From Butyrivibrio sp. VCB2006 (GTDB taxonomy: Bacteria > Bacillota > Clostridia > Lachnospirales > Lachnospiraceae): a stretch of DNA of 64,000 nucleotides. The translations under genes and the position numbers were made by a program. Within the stretch, counting starts at the first letter, position 1. Each line of letters starts with the position of its first letter. The stretch lies in contig NZ_ATVX01000018.1 in NCBI RefSeq assembly GCF_000420945.1, positions 20,703 through 84,702 of the forward strand. Reading direction: 5' to 3'. The notes beneath the pieces are model-generated. The model did no database searches, was not told the origin of the DNA, and saw nothing but the letters and a program-made list of their open reading frames with translations. This document shows positions 9,530 to 18,199 of the stretch, in pieces.

Positions 9530-9559
9530 AGAATTCTTCGTATAAATGGATAGTATAAT
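9530..9559 (+). promoter_or_regulatory. candidate promoter for the leader-peptide gene
   Basis: A clear TATAAT at 9554-9559 lies 42 bases before the start codon. The -35 region (AGAATT/GAATTC near 9530-9536) is weak. Confidence 0.4.
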
Positions 9560-9601
9560 AAAGTTAATTGTTTATGTTTTTTTATGTAGGAGGGTTTTAT
9601 T

Positions 9602-9832
9602 ATGAGCAAGGATTTTGAGAAAATTGAGGATCTTGAACTTCAGGATGTAAATGGTGGAAAGAATCTTACCGCAAAGGAAAGAGATCTGGTTTATAGAGGC
9701 GAGAAGACTAAAAAACAGAACCTTTTATTTAGTGGAGACAAGAAAAAAGCTATAAATCTCGGTGCCAAGAATAGTGAAATCGATGGTAAGACCATCGTTG
9801 GAGATTTTGCAGATAAGGGTACAATGTGCTAA
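9602..9832 (+). CDS. putative double-glycine leader peptide (bacteriocin-like or secreted peptide precursor)
   Basis: A 76-residue peptide with a strong GGAGG ribosome site at 9589-9593 (TAGGAGGG). Residues 1-19 fit the double-glycine leader consensus: Ile at -12, Glu at -8, Leu at -7, Val at -4 and GG at -2/-1 (LELQDVNGG). Cleavage would release a 57-residue polar, Lys-rich peptide whose only Cys is the last residue (KGTMC). C39-peptidase ABC transporters normally cut such leaders. None is in the window: the ABC exporter at 11383-13116 has no C39 domain. No modification enzyme (LanM, YcaO, radical SAM) is adjacent except the Cys-rich DUF1848 protein. It could be a bacteriocin, a signalling peptide or an unclassified RiPP precursor. 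Confidence 0.6.
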   Translation: MSKDFEKIEDLELQDVNGGKNLTAKERDLVYRGEKTKKQNLLFSGDKKKAINLGAKNSEIDGKTIVGDFADKGTMC

Positions 9833-9881
9833 GCAGCTGAAAATCTGTTATTGAAGATGCTGCCTAAACACTAAATAAGAC

Positions 9882-9910
9882 TTGCAAATAAATAGCGCAC
9901 AATGTAAAAT
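9882..9910 (+). promoter_or_regulatory. promoter for the MATE gene, overlapping the upstream terminator
   Basis: TTGCAA at 9882-9887, a 17-base spacer and TAAAAT at 9905-9910. Initiation near 9917 would fall inside the left arm of the following hairpin, so this transcript could not form the full terminator. Confidence 0.55.
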
Positions 9911-9912
9911 AT

Positions 9913-9949
9913 ATCAGTGCCTTCTGAAATAAGAGGGCACTGATTTTTG
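9913..9949 (+). terminator. terminator after the leader-peptide gene
   Basis: ATCAGTGCCTTCT at 9913-9925 pairs with AGAGGGCACTGAT at 9932-9944 with one mismatch, followed by TTTTTG. Confidence 0.8.
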
Positions 9950-9967
9950 TGTATTGTAGGTCTTTAT

Positions 9968-11353
9968 ATGAATGATCAACTTGCTGCCATTAGAAATGGC
10001 GAGAAATTATCACTTCGAGAGGAGATAGTCCTTATAATAAGGCTTTCCCTTCCGGCTATTCTGGCACAGCTTTCCTCGGTAATTATGCAATATATAGATG
10101 CCTCAATGGTGGGGCACATGGGAGCTAATGCCTCTGCAGCTATCGGACTGGTCACCAGTACTACATGGCTTATTGGAGGTCTTATGACTGCAGCCAGTAT
10201 GGGATTTACAGTAAGCGTGGCCCATAGGATAGGAGCTAAGGACGAAGCCGGAGCTAGAGTTATTGTTAAGTGGGGCCTTATCTGCGTCCTGGCATTTGGA
10301 CTTATGCTTATGGCGGTATGCGTTGGGATAAGCGGTTATCTTCCTACCTGGATGGGGGGAGATGTGGCTATCAGAAAGGATGCATCAGCATATTTTCTTG
10401 TATATGCCCTGACCTTACCGATTCATGAAATGCTCTATGTTTCCCAGGGAATGATCCAGTCTAGCGGAAATATCAGAGTTCCAAGTATTCTTAGTGTAAT
10501 AATGTGTGCCCTGGATGTTCTATTTAATGCCATTTTTATTCCTATACTTGGAGTAGTAGGTGCTGCTCTTGGTACATCTATTTCTATCGTGATAATTGCA
10601 GTTATAATGATGTATATATTGCTGGTGCAGTCACCGGTTCTTCACCTGGTTGGAAGAAAAGACAAGGTGAAGGTTGGCTTTCCTTCTTTCCTTCAAAGTG
10701 AAATGGTTACAGCACTTAAGATAGCTGTTCCTGTGGCTATTGATAACATTATAATGGGCTTTGCCTATGTGGCTTTTACCAGAATTGTATCTCAGTATGG
10801 AACTATAGCGGTTGCTGCAAATTCTTTTTCCATAACAGCAGAGAGTCTTTGCTATATGCCGGGCTTTGGAATAAGTGTAGCTGCTACAACAATAATAGGG
10901 CAATGCATCGGCGCAAGGAGACGGGATGAAGCCAAAAGACTGGGCTGGATGGCTGTAATTCTTGGAATGGCTGTCATGGGCTTTAGTGGTTTTCTCATGT
11001 GGCTCTTTGCACCACAGATGATTGGAATCTTATCACCTGACGCTGAGATAAGAGCCCTTGGCACAGAAATCCTTCGTATTGAAGCTTTTGCAGAAGCTTT
11101 CTACGGTGCGGCTATTGTTTCTGCCGGTGTATTCAGAGGCGCTGGGGAGACCATGCTGTCTAGTGTCCTGAATCTTGCAAGTGTATGGTGCGTTAGAATC
11201 CCACTTGCATGGCATTTGGGTTCCATGTATGGACTAAAGGGCGCATGGATAGCAATGTGCAGTGAACTTTGCGTTAGAGGAATTTTGTTCCTTATTCGCA
11301 TGTGTTTATGGAATCGAAAGAATAGTAAAAGGTCAAAAGAAACTAATTTATAA
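9968..11353 (+). CDS. MATE family efflux transporter
   Basis: A 461-residue protein with about 12 hydrophobic segments in two homologous halves, typical of cation-coupled multidrug and toxin exporters (NorM/DinF type). Characteristic features are LPAILAQLSSVIMQYIDASMVGHMG in TM1 and the repeat-like start of the second half at PVAIDNIIMGFAYVAF. ATG 9968 is preferred; an in-frame TTG at 9947 lies in the T-tract of the upstream terminator. The ribosome site (TAGGT) is weak. It shares its strand with the leader peptide before it and the ABC exporter 29 bases after it, so drug or peptide export is a reasonable common theme. Confidence 0.88.
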   Translation: MNDQLAAIRNGEKLSLREEIVLIIRLSLPAILAQLSSVIMQYIDASMVGHMGANASAAIGLVTSTTWLIGGLMTAASMGFTVSVAHRIGAKDEAGARVIVKWGLICVLAFGLMLMAVCVGISGYLPTWMGGDVAIRKDASAYFLVYALTLPIHEMLYVSQGMIQSSGNIRVPSILSVIMCALDVLFNAIFIPILGVVGAALGTSISIVIIAVIMMYILLVQSPVLHLVGRKDKVKVGFPSFLQSEMVTALKIAVPVAIDNIIMGFAYVAFTRIVSQYGTIAVAANSFSITAESLCYMPGFGISVAATTIIGQCIGARRRDEAKRLGWMAVILGMAVMGFSGFLMWLFAPQMIGILSPDAEIRALGTEILRIEAFAEAFYGAAIVSAGVFRGAGETMLSSVLNLASVWCVRIPLAWHLGSMYGLKGAWIAMCSELCVRGILFLIRMCLWNRKNSKRSKETNL

Positions 11354-11382
11354 ATAGATTATTGTGAATGGAGTTGTAAGAA

Positions 11383-13116
11383 ATGCAGCTGGTTAAAAAG
11401 TTTATTCCCTATTACAAACCCTATATTGGTGTATTTTTACTGGACCTTCTATGTGCATCAATTTTATCAGTTATTGACTTAACTTTTCCCCAGTTCCTTA
11501 GAATCCTTAGAACAACGCTATTCTTGGAGGAGCCTAAGGTAATCTTAAGCAGACTTGGGATTATAGCCATACTTCTTCTTATCATGTATGCCATCAGGTC
11601 TTTTTGCAGATGGTATGTAACCTACCAGGGACACATGATGGGAGCCCGAATGGAATCAGGCATGAGAAGAGAGCTGTTTGAGAAGTTTGAGGACTTTTCT
11701 TTTTCCTACTATGATTCTCATAACACCGGCGAGATGATGAGTAAGCTGGTTTCAGATTTGTTCGATATTTCTGAGCTGGCTCACCACGGTCCTGAGAATA
11801 TATTCATTTCTGTTGTAAAAATTGTTGGTTCATTTATTCTGCTCATGCGCATAAATGTACCTATGACCTTGTGCCTTGTGGCTGTGGTCTTCTGTATGGC
11901 AATCTTTGCAATTGGCCAGAACAAGAAGATGAGAGCAACCTTTAGGGATAACAGGAAGAAGATTGCCGGAATCAATTCTTCTCTTCAGGATACTCTTGGC
12001 GGAATCCGCGTAGTTAAGTCATTTACCGGAGAGGATATTGAGAGGGATAAGTTCGATAACAGCAACCTGGCATTTCTGGATTCCAAGCAGGCCAATTACA
12101 GGCAGATGGCTATATTTAATTCAGGTAATAACTTCTTTGAAGGACTTATGTATATTGCAGTCCTTGTGGCAGGCGGCTTTTTCATTGCAAAGGGACAGAT
12201 GACAGGAGAGGACCTGGCTATATATGCTTTGTACATCAATATCTTTATCAATCCTGTTAATGTGCTCGTTGAGTTCACAGAACAGCTCCAGAAGGGCCTT
12301 GCAGGATTTGAAAGATTCAGGGAAGTTGTGGAAACAGAGCCTTCAATTGTAGATAAAGAGGACGCCGGCGAACTTAAGGATGTTAAAGGCGTAATCGACT
12401 ACGAAGATGTTTCTTTTTCCTATGATAATGATGAGACGGTACTGTCTAACATAAATCTTCATGTGGAAGCCGGCAAATCTGTTGCTATTGTTGGCCCTTC
12501 AGGCGGCGGTAAGACAACGCTTTGCTCACTGCTCCCAAGGTTTTATGATGTAACCGGCGGTAGCGTTAAGATTGACGGAACAGATATAAGAGATGTAACA
12601 CAGAAATCTCTTCGTTCTTATATAGGAATCGTTCAGCAGGATGTTTATCTTTTTAATGGAACGGTAAAAGAAAATATAGCCTACGGAAGACTTGATGCAA
12701 CCATGGATGATATTGTAGAAGCAGCCAGAAATGCAGATCTTCTGGAGTTTATTGAGAGCCTTCCAAATGGGTTTGAAACTCAGGTAGGTGAGCGTGGTGC
12801 AAGACTCTCAGGAGGACAGAAACAGAGAATTGCTATTGCCAGAGTGTTCCTCAAGAACCCTCCAATCCTGATTCTTGATGAAGCTACAAGTGCTCTTGAT
12901 AATGAGAGCGAGCGTTATATTCAGGAGAGTCTTGATAAGCTTGCTTATGGAAGAACTACCATCACTATTGCCCACAGACTTTCTACAATCCTTGGGGCTG
13001 ACGAGATTATTGTTCTTGATGAAGACGGAATCAAGGAGAGAGGTAATCATAAGGAGCTCATTAAAAAGGGCGGCCTCTACGAGAAATATTACCGCATGCA
13101 GCTTGGTGGAATATAA
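11383..13116 (+). CDS. ABC exporter, fused permease and ATPase
   Basis: A 577-residue half-transporter of the MsbA/BmrA type that would act as a homodimer. Six membrane helices lie in residues ~15-300. The ATPase domain has Walker A GPSGGGKT at 371-378, signature LSGGQ at 475-479, Walker B ILILDEATSALD near 500 and an AHRLST H-loop. There is no N-terminal C39 peptidase domain, so it cannot itself cleave a double-glycine leader. It follows the MATE gene closely and ends at a bidirectional terminator. The substrate is unknown. Confidence 0.92.
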   Translation: MQLVKKFIPYYKPYIGVFLLDLLCASILSVIDLTFPQFLRILRTTLFLEEPKVILSRLGIIAILLLIMYAIRSFCRWYVTYQGHMMGARMESGMRRELFEKFEDFSFSYYDSHNTGEMMSKLVSDLFDISELAHHGPENIFISVVKIVGSFILLMRINVPMTLCLVAVVFCMAIFAIGQNKKMRATFRDNRKKIAGINSSLQDTLGGIRVVKSFTGEDIERDKFDNSNLAFLDSKQANYRQMAIFNSGNNFFEGLMYIAVLVAGGFFIAKGQMTGEDLAIYALYINIFINPVNVLVEFTEQLQKGLAGFERFREVVETEPSIVDKEDAGELKDVKGVIDYEDVSFSYDNDETVLSNINLHVEAGKSVAIVGPSGGGKTTLCSLLPRFYDVTGGSVKIDGTDIRDVTQKSLRSYIGIVQQDVYLFNGTVKENIAYGRLDATMDDIVEAARNADLLEFIESLPNGFETQVGERGARLSGGQKQRIAIARVFLKNPPILILDEATSALDNESERYIQESLDKLAYGRTTITIAHRLSTILGADEIIVLDEDGIKERGNHKELIKKGGLYEKYYRMQLGGI

Positions 13117-13117
13117 G

Positions 13118-13166
13118 AAAAAACTGTTACCCATTATTTGTGGAAAATATGGGTAACAGTTTTTTA
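13118..13166. terminator. bidirectional terminator between convergent genes
   Basis: AAAACTGTTACCCAT at 13120-13134 pairs with ATGGGTAACAGTTTT at 13149-13163. A-runs on the left and T-runs on the right let it end both the plus-strand ABC gene and minus-strand rqcH. Confidence 0.88.
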
Positions 13167-13195
13167 TTTTGAAATAATTCCTTTTGCCTCAACTC

Positions 13196-15025
13196 TCAGT
13201 CACTGATTAGTTTCAATGAAGATATATCCGGCGCTATAGCCATGGAGTAGTTGGTGTAATATACAACAAATCCCGGCTTGGCGCCGCTTGGCTTTTTGAC
13301 CTCTTTTCTCATGACATAGTCAATTTCTACTTTTTCCTGAACTTTGCCTTTTGAGTAGAAGGCTGCAAGAGCTGCTGCCTCTTCAAAAGCTCTGTCAGGG
13401 ACTTCCTTGCCACCTGTAATCAGGACTACGTGGGATCCCGGAATTTTCTTGGCGTGGAACCACCAGTCGCCGCCGTTGGCAGTTTTGAATGTAAGTTCGT
13501 CGTTCTGGATATTGTTTTTACCTACATAAATATCAAAGCCGTCGCTACTTAGGTAGTGGAAAGGCTTACTTGTAATCTTTTCCTTACGGCCGTTTTTGCC
13601 TGTGGGATGAGATTTGATATAGCCGCTATCTGCAAGCTCCTGTTTGATCTGAGCAAGGTCGGCTTCTTTCTGGGCAATTTCAAGAGCAGTCTGAATGGAC
13701 TCAAGCTGATCTATAGCGTCCTTGGTCTCTTTCATCTGTTCCTCAAGAGCCTCAGCGGTTCTCTTAAGCTTGGTATATTTATCAAAGTATTTCTTGGCGT
13801 TCTGAGAAGGTGTGAGAGTAGGATCAAGGGTGATAGTTACGTCTTTTCCTGTGTTGTAGTCATTAACTGTGATTTTCTCAGCACCAGGCTCTGCGCTGTA
13901 GCCATATACTGTAAGTAGTTCGCCGTAAACTCTGTATTTGTCCTTCTTTTCGCTGTCGTTCATCTGCTTGAGCTGAAGATCGTACTTACGGACATTACGC
14001 TCAAGAGAGGTCTGGACAATCTTACGAAGATCCACGGATTTCTGGCGGATTCTTGTCACAACGTTTTTCTCTGCGTAGTAGTTCTGAAGAAGATTCGAAA
14101 TGCTATCAAATTTTTTAAAGGAATATAAGCCGGCAGCTTCTACAGTAGCATCAGATTGTGAGCTATCAGCATTATTATCATCCATGCCAAACAAAGTTAG
14201 TGGGATAGAAGCATACTCTTTTGGGGCATCATCTTCATAAACTACAACAGGACTGAATTCTCCATCCCTGATAAGATTCATAACATCGTTAAATGCTCTG
14301 TATACTGCGATTGACTCTGATGTATCAAGAGAAATGGCAGACTTATCTGCGTCAACACCACTTCTATAGCAGATTTCCTGAGCAATAATAGGAGAAAGAC
14401 CTGTGTAGCTGGAGTAAATAGCCTTGAAAATAGGCATTCCTTTACTAAGAACACAGCTCGAGAACTCGTCGGCAGTTGTTGTGAGCGGATTGGCCTTGTC
14501 CTGAGATGGAATAAAGTACTCGCGGCCCGGAAGAACCTCTCTTACTGAACTTACAGAAGCCGGGATATGCTTAATACTGTCGATTATCATATTATTCTCA
14601 TCAGTGAAAATGATATTACTGTATTTGCCCATGATCTCAATGAGAAGAACCTTGTGGCGAAGATCACCCATTTCATCAAGATGCTCAACCTCAAAACGGA
14701 TGATTCTCTCGAGGCCTCCCGGCTGAGTTACAGAAATTATGCGACCATTCTGGATGTGCTTCCTTAGAAGCATACAGAAATTTGGCGCTGTCATGGGAGA
14801 AGCTTTGCTTTCATCTGTAAGATAAGCAAGTGGAAGAGAAGCATCTGCCGATAAGACCAGCTTTTCCTGCTTGATGCCATATTTGTCCGCATTTTCAAAG
14901 GAGAGCTTAACTGTGATGAAAAGTTCATCGCTCTCTGTCTGGGCTATTTTATATATGCGACCACCTGTTAGTTTGTCGCTGAAATCTTTGGTTAAGTTTG
15001 CAATTGTAATTCCGTCGAATGCCAT
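13196..15025 (-). CDS. rqcH: RqcH, NFACT-family ribosome quality control protein
   Basis: A 609-residue NFACT protein (also annotated as fibronectin-binding or Tae2-like). RqcH binds 50S subunits with trapped peptidyl-tRNA and adds C-terminal alanine tails that mark the chain for degradation. The domain order is NFACT-N beginning MAFDGITIANLTKDF, a central helix-hairpin-helix and coiled coil (residues ~300-470), then NFACT-R with WWFHAKKIPGSHVVL. The start is the CAT at 15023-15025 with AAGGAAT upstream. It follows the hydrolase gene after 24 bases, so the two are probably cotranscribed. Confidence 0.9.
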   Translation of the reverse strand: MAFDGITIANLTKDFSDKLTGGRIYKIAQTESDELFITVKLSFENADKYGIKQEKLVLSADASLPLAYLTDESKASPMTAPNFCMLLRKHIQNGRIISVTQPGGLERIIRFEVEHLDEMGDLRHKVLLIEIMGKYSNIIFTDENNMIIDSIKHIPASVSSVREVLPGREYFIPSQDKANPLTTTADEFSSCVLSKGMPIFKAIYSSYTGLSPIIAQEICYRSGVDADKSAISLDTSESIAVYRAFNDVMNLIRDGEFSPVVVYEDDAPKEYASIPLTLFGMDDNNADSSQSDATVEAAGLYSFKKFDSISNLLQNYYAEKNVVTRIRQKSVDLRKIVQTSLERNVRKYDLQLKQMNDSEKKDKYRVYGELLTVYGYSAEPGAEKITVNDYNTGKDVTITLDPTLTPSQNAKKYFDKYTKLKRTAEALEEQMKETKDAIDQLESIQTALEIAQKEADLAQIKQELADSGYIKSHPTGKNGRKEKITSKPFHYLSSDGFDIYVGKNNIQNDELTFKTANGGDWWFHAKKIPGSHVVLITGGKEVPDRAFEEAAALAAFYSKGKVQEKVEIDYVMRKEVKKPSGAKPGFVVYYTNYSMAIAPDISSLKLISD

Positions 15026-15049
15026 GTTTGTAATTCCTTTTTATTTATG

Positions 15050-15853
15050 TCAGCTCATTAGGAAGTTGTACATTCTGTCTCTGTAATCGGGAGCTGTGTC
15101 AAAGGCAGCATGTCCATAGCCAATGTACATGTACAACTTAAAATCTGGTCTGTAATCCAGGTTTTCTGCAATCTCCATTGTAGCATCACTGTCAAGAACT
15201 GCATCCTCATAGCAGCCGATTGCCAGAGTAGGACATTTGATCTTTTTGAGATCACCGGAAATATCAAAGCCCAGTATTGATTTTGCTAGGATTATAAATT
15301 TCTTTAGTTCCTCTGAAGTAACGGTATTGCTCACATCAGCGAAATAATCCTTGTAGTCCTCGTAGACTGTAGAAGGATATATTTCCTTTGCAAAGCTTTG
15401 ATAAAGAGTGTGGGCATCGCCTTTTTCGGCAAGCTCAATCCATTTTTCCAAAACTGCTGATTGTTCAGGTTTAATATGAGATGAAGTGGAGCCGAGAATC
15501 AGTTTTTTAACAAGTTCAGGATAATCTATAGCCATAACCATGGCAATCATTCCGCCCTGAGAAGCTCCAAAAAGAGAAATATCGGACAGGCCCAGCTCTT
15601 TTACTGCGGTGGCTGTATCTCTGGCCATTTCGTGAATTGAATAGTTTTCGGGAATTTCTAAGCGTCTGTCAAAAACGTAAACTGTAAACTCATCTTTTAT
15701 TCTTGAGGAGTACTCAGCCTCAACGGTATAGGCTGCTCCCATTACGCTCTGGATGCTAAGTCCGGGAATAATGACTAAAGTTTTATCGCCTTTTCCGAAC
15801 TTGAAATAATCCATTGTAAAACTATCTGTGGTTACTTTACCTAATTCTGCCAT
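15050..15853 (-). CDS. alpha/beta hydrolase
   Basis: A 267-residue alpha/beta-hydrolase-fold protein with an oxyanion-loop segment VIIPGLSIQS, nucleophile elbow GASQGG (Ser), a late acidic segment (YEDAVLDSDAT) and the catalytic His in GYGHAAFDTA. This family includes esterases, lipases and peptidases; the substrate cannot be read from sequence. The start is the ATG whose complement is at 15851-15853, behind GGGGGAAAA. A TTG one codon upstream is less likely. It lies between a MerR regulator and rqcH on the minus strand. Confidence 0.85.
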   Translation of the reverse strand: MAELGKVTTDSFTMDYFKFGKGDKTLVIIPGLSIQSVMGAAYTVEAEYSSRIKDEFTVYVFDRRLEIPENYSIHEMARDTATAVKELGLSDISLFGASQGGMIAMVMAIDYPELVKKLILGSTSSHIKPEQSAVLEKWIELAEKGDAHTLYQSFAKEIYPSTVYEDYKDYFADVSNTVTSEELKKFIILAKSILGFDISGDLKKIKCPTLAIGCYEDAVLDSDATMEIAENLDYRPDFKLYMYIGYGHAAFDTAPDYRDRMYNFLMS

Positions 15854-15924
15854 CAATATTTTCCCCCATCATAATTGATTTAGTTATTTAGACTAATTAT
15901 TTATACGACCCATATAGCAATCTG

Positions 15925-16770
15925 TCACTCGGAAACACAGATAAAAAGATACTTAAAGTAGGTATGCTGCTTTTCCTTGTTATACAGGTTTATGAGGCTA
16001 ACGATAAATAGGTCTGAAACAGCTTTTAATTTATGCCTCTTCATATATGATACCATTCTTTCGTATATTTTTTCGATGTCAATATCTCCATGCTCATGAT
16101 AACAGGCAACTACATTATTGCTGGGAAGCGGGAGAGAATCGCTGTTATCTGCAGGGAGAAATGAAAGGCTGACAATGTTATTGTAGACATACCTTTTCTT
16201 GAGCATATTTTCATAGCTCATGGTAACACCGGTTGGAAAGGTTGAAAGAGCTCCATTCCCTGCAGTTTTGCCAAGGTGAACTGAGATGTCCCCGGCAATA
16301 TCAGCGACATGATAAGCAGTGTTGCTGTCCTTAATTGCGGTGTAAGAGTAGCTGATGTCGGGAATAAAGTCTGTGAAAACCTTGTTATAACCGTGCTCCT
16401 GCCAGGTGTTAAGAATCCACATACCAAGGTGAAGAGCACTTATTTTCTGGTTTATTAAAAAGAGCTCCCGCTGCATCTGTAGTATCTTGGTGTTCGCCAG
16501 CTTAGTAATCGCTTCTTTAGTAGAACTTTCTATCATTTCCCTAATTTCCTGTATTGAACAGCCGGCTTGTCTCATGGTGGTGATAAAGAAAAAAGAACTG
16601 ATCTGGGCCGGGGAATAATAGTGATACCCATTAACAGGATCTACTCTAGGGATGATTATTTTCTGCTCATAATAGTGCCGTAGTGTATCCCTCGTAGTAC
16701 CGCAAAGACCAGCAAATTGACTGACAGTTAAGGAATACTCTTTTTCATCGTCTGTAAAACTATTTCCCAT
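15925..16770 (-). CDS. MerR family transcriptional regulator, divergent from the fatty acid operon
   Basis: An N-terminal MerR winged helix-turn-helix (LTVSQFAGLCGTTRDTLRHY, then NGYHYYSPAQ) and a dimerization helix (TKILQMQRELFLINQKISA), followed by a ~150-residue C-terminal effector-like domain I do not recognise. The start is placed at the ATG whose complement is 16768-16770, because GAGG lies 12 bases upstream; the ORF can be extended to 16788, but that start has no ribosome site. The gene is transcribed away from acpP, and the promoter facing acpP has the 19-bp spacer and dyad typical of MerR targets. It is therefore a good candidate for the local regulator of lipid synthesis. Confidence 0.85.
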   Translation of the reverse strand: MGNSFTDDEKEYSLTVSQFAGLCGTTRDTLRHYYEQKIIIPRVDPVNGYHYYSPAQISSFFFITTMRQAGCSIQEIREMIESSTKEAITKLANTKILQMQRELFLINQKISALHLGMWILNTWQEHGYNKVFTDFIPDISYSYTAIKDSNTAYHVADIAGDISVHLGKTAGNGALSTFPTGVTMSYENMLKKRYVYNNIVSLSFLPADNSDSLPLPSNNVVACYHEHGDIDIEKIYERMVSYMKRHKLKAVSDLFIVSLINLYNKEKQHTYFKYLFICVSE

Positions 16771-16807
16771 TGTAATAATAAACCTCATAAATTCTATAAA
16801 AAATGTA

Positions 16808-16838
16808 TTGACCTGGGGGTTACCCCCAAGATTATTGT
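16808..16838 (+). promoter_or_regulatory. MerR-type promoter and operator of the fatty acid operon
   Basis: TTGACC at 16808-16813 and TATTGT at 16833-16838 are separated by 19 bases. The spacer holds the dyad TGGGGG-TTA-CCCCCA at 16814-16828. MerR proteins bind such dyads in overlong spacers and realign the promoter elements. The regulator gene lies divergently next to it. Confidence 0.75.
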
Positions 16839-16910
16839 AACAAAGAACTGATTATTTGAATATCAAAAAACAAATATCTAGAAATTAAAAAAGAAAAGGG
16901 GAAAAGAAAA

Positions 16911-17150
16911 ATGAAGGACGTAAAGGGTGTAATCGTAAAAATCATAGCAGAGTATCTTGATAAGGATGAGTCAGAAATCTCAGAAACAACAACGTTTACT
17001 GAGATCGGACTGGATTCTCTGGATATCATGGAGCTTGTTATGCAGATGCAGGAAGAACTTGACTGCAAGATTGAACTGACACAGGACATAACTACTATTG
17101 AACAGCTTGCCAAGCTTATTGAGAATCAGGAATCAGTAGTAGCGCAGTGA
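16911..17150 (+). CDS. acpP: acyl carrier protein
   Basis: A 79-residue acidic helical protein that carries growing acyl chains on a phosphopantetheine arm. The attachment serine is Ser36 in the motif GLDSLDIMELV. An AAAGGGGA ribosome site precedes ATG 16911. It is the first gene of the fatty acid operon, as in streptococci and clostridia, but fabH, which is often next to it, is absent. Confidence 0.95.
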   Translation: MKDVKGVIVKIIAEYLDKDESEISETTTFTEIGLDSLDIMELVMQMQEELDCKIELTQDITTIEQLAKLIENQESVVAQ

Positions 17151-17219
17151 TTGCCATTGCTCTAGAAAATAATTTGCGCAATATTAAGCAACATATTATT
17201 GCAGTATGCGGAGGGAAAA

Positions 17220-18173
17220 ATGAATAAGAATCCAGTTTGCGAAATGCTGGGAATTGAATATCCCGTATTTCAGGGCGGAATGGCCTGGATAGCAGATGCC
17301 CAGCTTGCTGCGGCTGTATCAAATGCAGGTGGTCTTGGTCTTATTGCAGCGATGAATTCAAATGGGGAGCAGCTCAGAGAGCAGATACAAAAGGCAAAGA
17401 AACTCACGGACAAACCCTTTGGGGTAAATCTTATGCTCATGAGCCCTTTCATTGATGAAGCTGTGGAAGTTGTATGTCAGGAGCACATTAAGGTTGTTAC
17501 AACTGGCGCGGGAAATCCTGCCAGATACATGGAAAAGCTTATTTCAAACGGTGTTAAGGTAATCTGCGTTGTGGCAAGCGTTGCATTGGCCGTAATGGTG
17601 GAAAGAATGGGAGCATGCGCTGTTGTTGCCGAAGGATGTGAGTCCGGTGGGCATGTGGGAGAAACCACTACCATGGCACTTGTACCTCAGGTAGTAGATG
17701 CTGTCCACATACCTGTTATTGCTGCAGGTGGAATTGCTGACGGAAGAGGAATGGCTGCAGCTTTTATGCTTGGAGCCAAGGCTGTTCAGATGGGAACAAG
17801 ATTTCTTACAGCCAAGGAGTGTAATGTACATCCCAATTACAAGGAAAAGGTTTTAAAGGCCAAGGACAGAGACACAATTGTAACCGGAAAAAGTCTTGGA
17901 CATCCCGTGAGAGCACTTAAAAATCATATGACAAGAGAATTCCTGGAAAAAGAAAATAACCCAAATACAACACCTGATGAGCTTGAAAAAATGGGCGCTG
18001 GTGCTTTGAGAAGGGCTGCTATAGACGGAGATGTAAGGACCGGATCCTGTATGTGCGGTCAAATTGCAGGATTGGTCAAAACGCAGGATACATGTCTTGA
18101 AATTGTGACAAGTATATGTAATGAAGCCTATGAACTTATGGGAGCAAGGATTGATAAAGCTAAGCTTGCGTAA
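17220..18173 (+). CDS. fabK: enoyl-ACP reductase II, FMN-dependent
   Basis: A 317-residue TIM-barrel flavoprotein of the FabK/2-nitropropane dioxygenase family that performs the last reduction of each elongation cycle. Diagnostic segments are YPVFQGGMAWIADAQLAAAVS, GVNLMLMSP, EGCESGGHVGE and PVIAAGGIADGRG. GGAGGG at 17210-17215 supports ATG 17220; an in-frame TTG at 17199 is less likely. FabK in this operon position, instead of FabI, is usual for streptococci and many clostridia and predicts poor sensitivity to triclosan. Confidence 0.95.
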   Translation: MNKNPVCEMLGIEYPVFQGGMAWIADAQLAAAVSNAGGLGLIAAMNSNGEQLREQIQKAKKLTDKPFGVNLMLMSPFIDEAVEVVCQEHIKVVTTGAGNPARYMEKLISNGVKVICVVASVALAVMVERMGACAVVAEGCESGGHVGETTTMALVPQVVDAVHIPVIAAGGIADGRGMAAAFMLGAKAVQMGTRFLTAKECNVHPNYKEKVLKAKDRDTIVTGKSLGHPVRALKNHMTREFLEKENNPNTTPDELEKMGAGALRRAAIDGDVRTGSCMCGQIAGLVKTQDTCLEIVTSICNEAYELMGARIDKAKLA

Positions 18174-18199
18174 GCTATTAGCTTAATGTGAGGAGAAAT

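Noticed and set aside
9947..9967. TTG start for the MATE gene
   Set aside because: It lies in the T-tract of a terminator and has no ribosome site; ATG 9968 is preferred.
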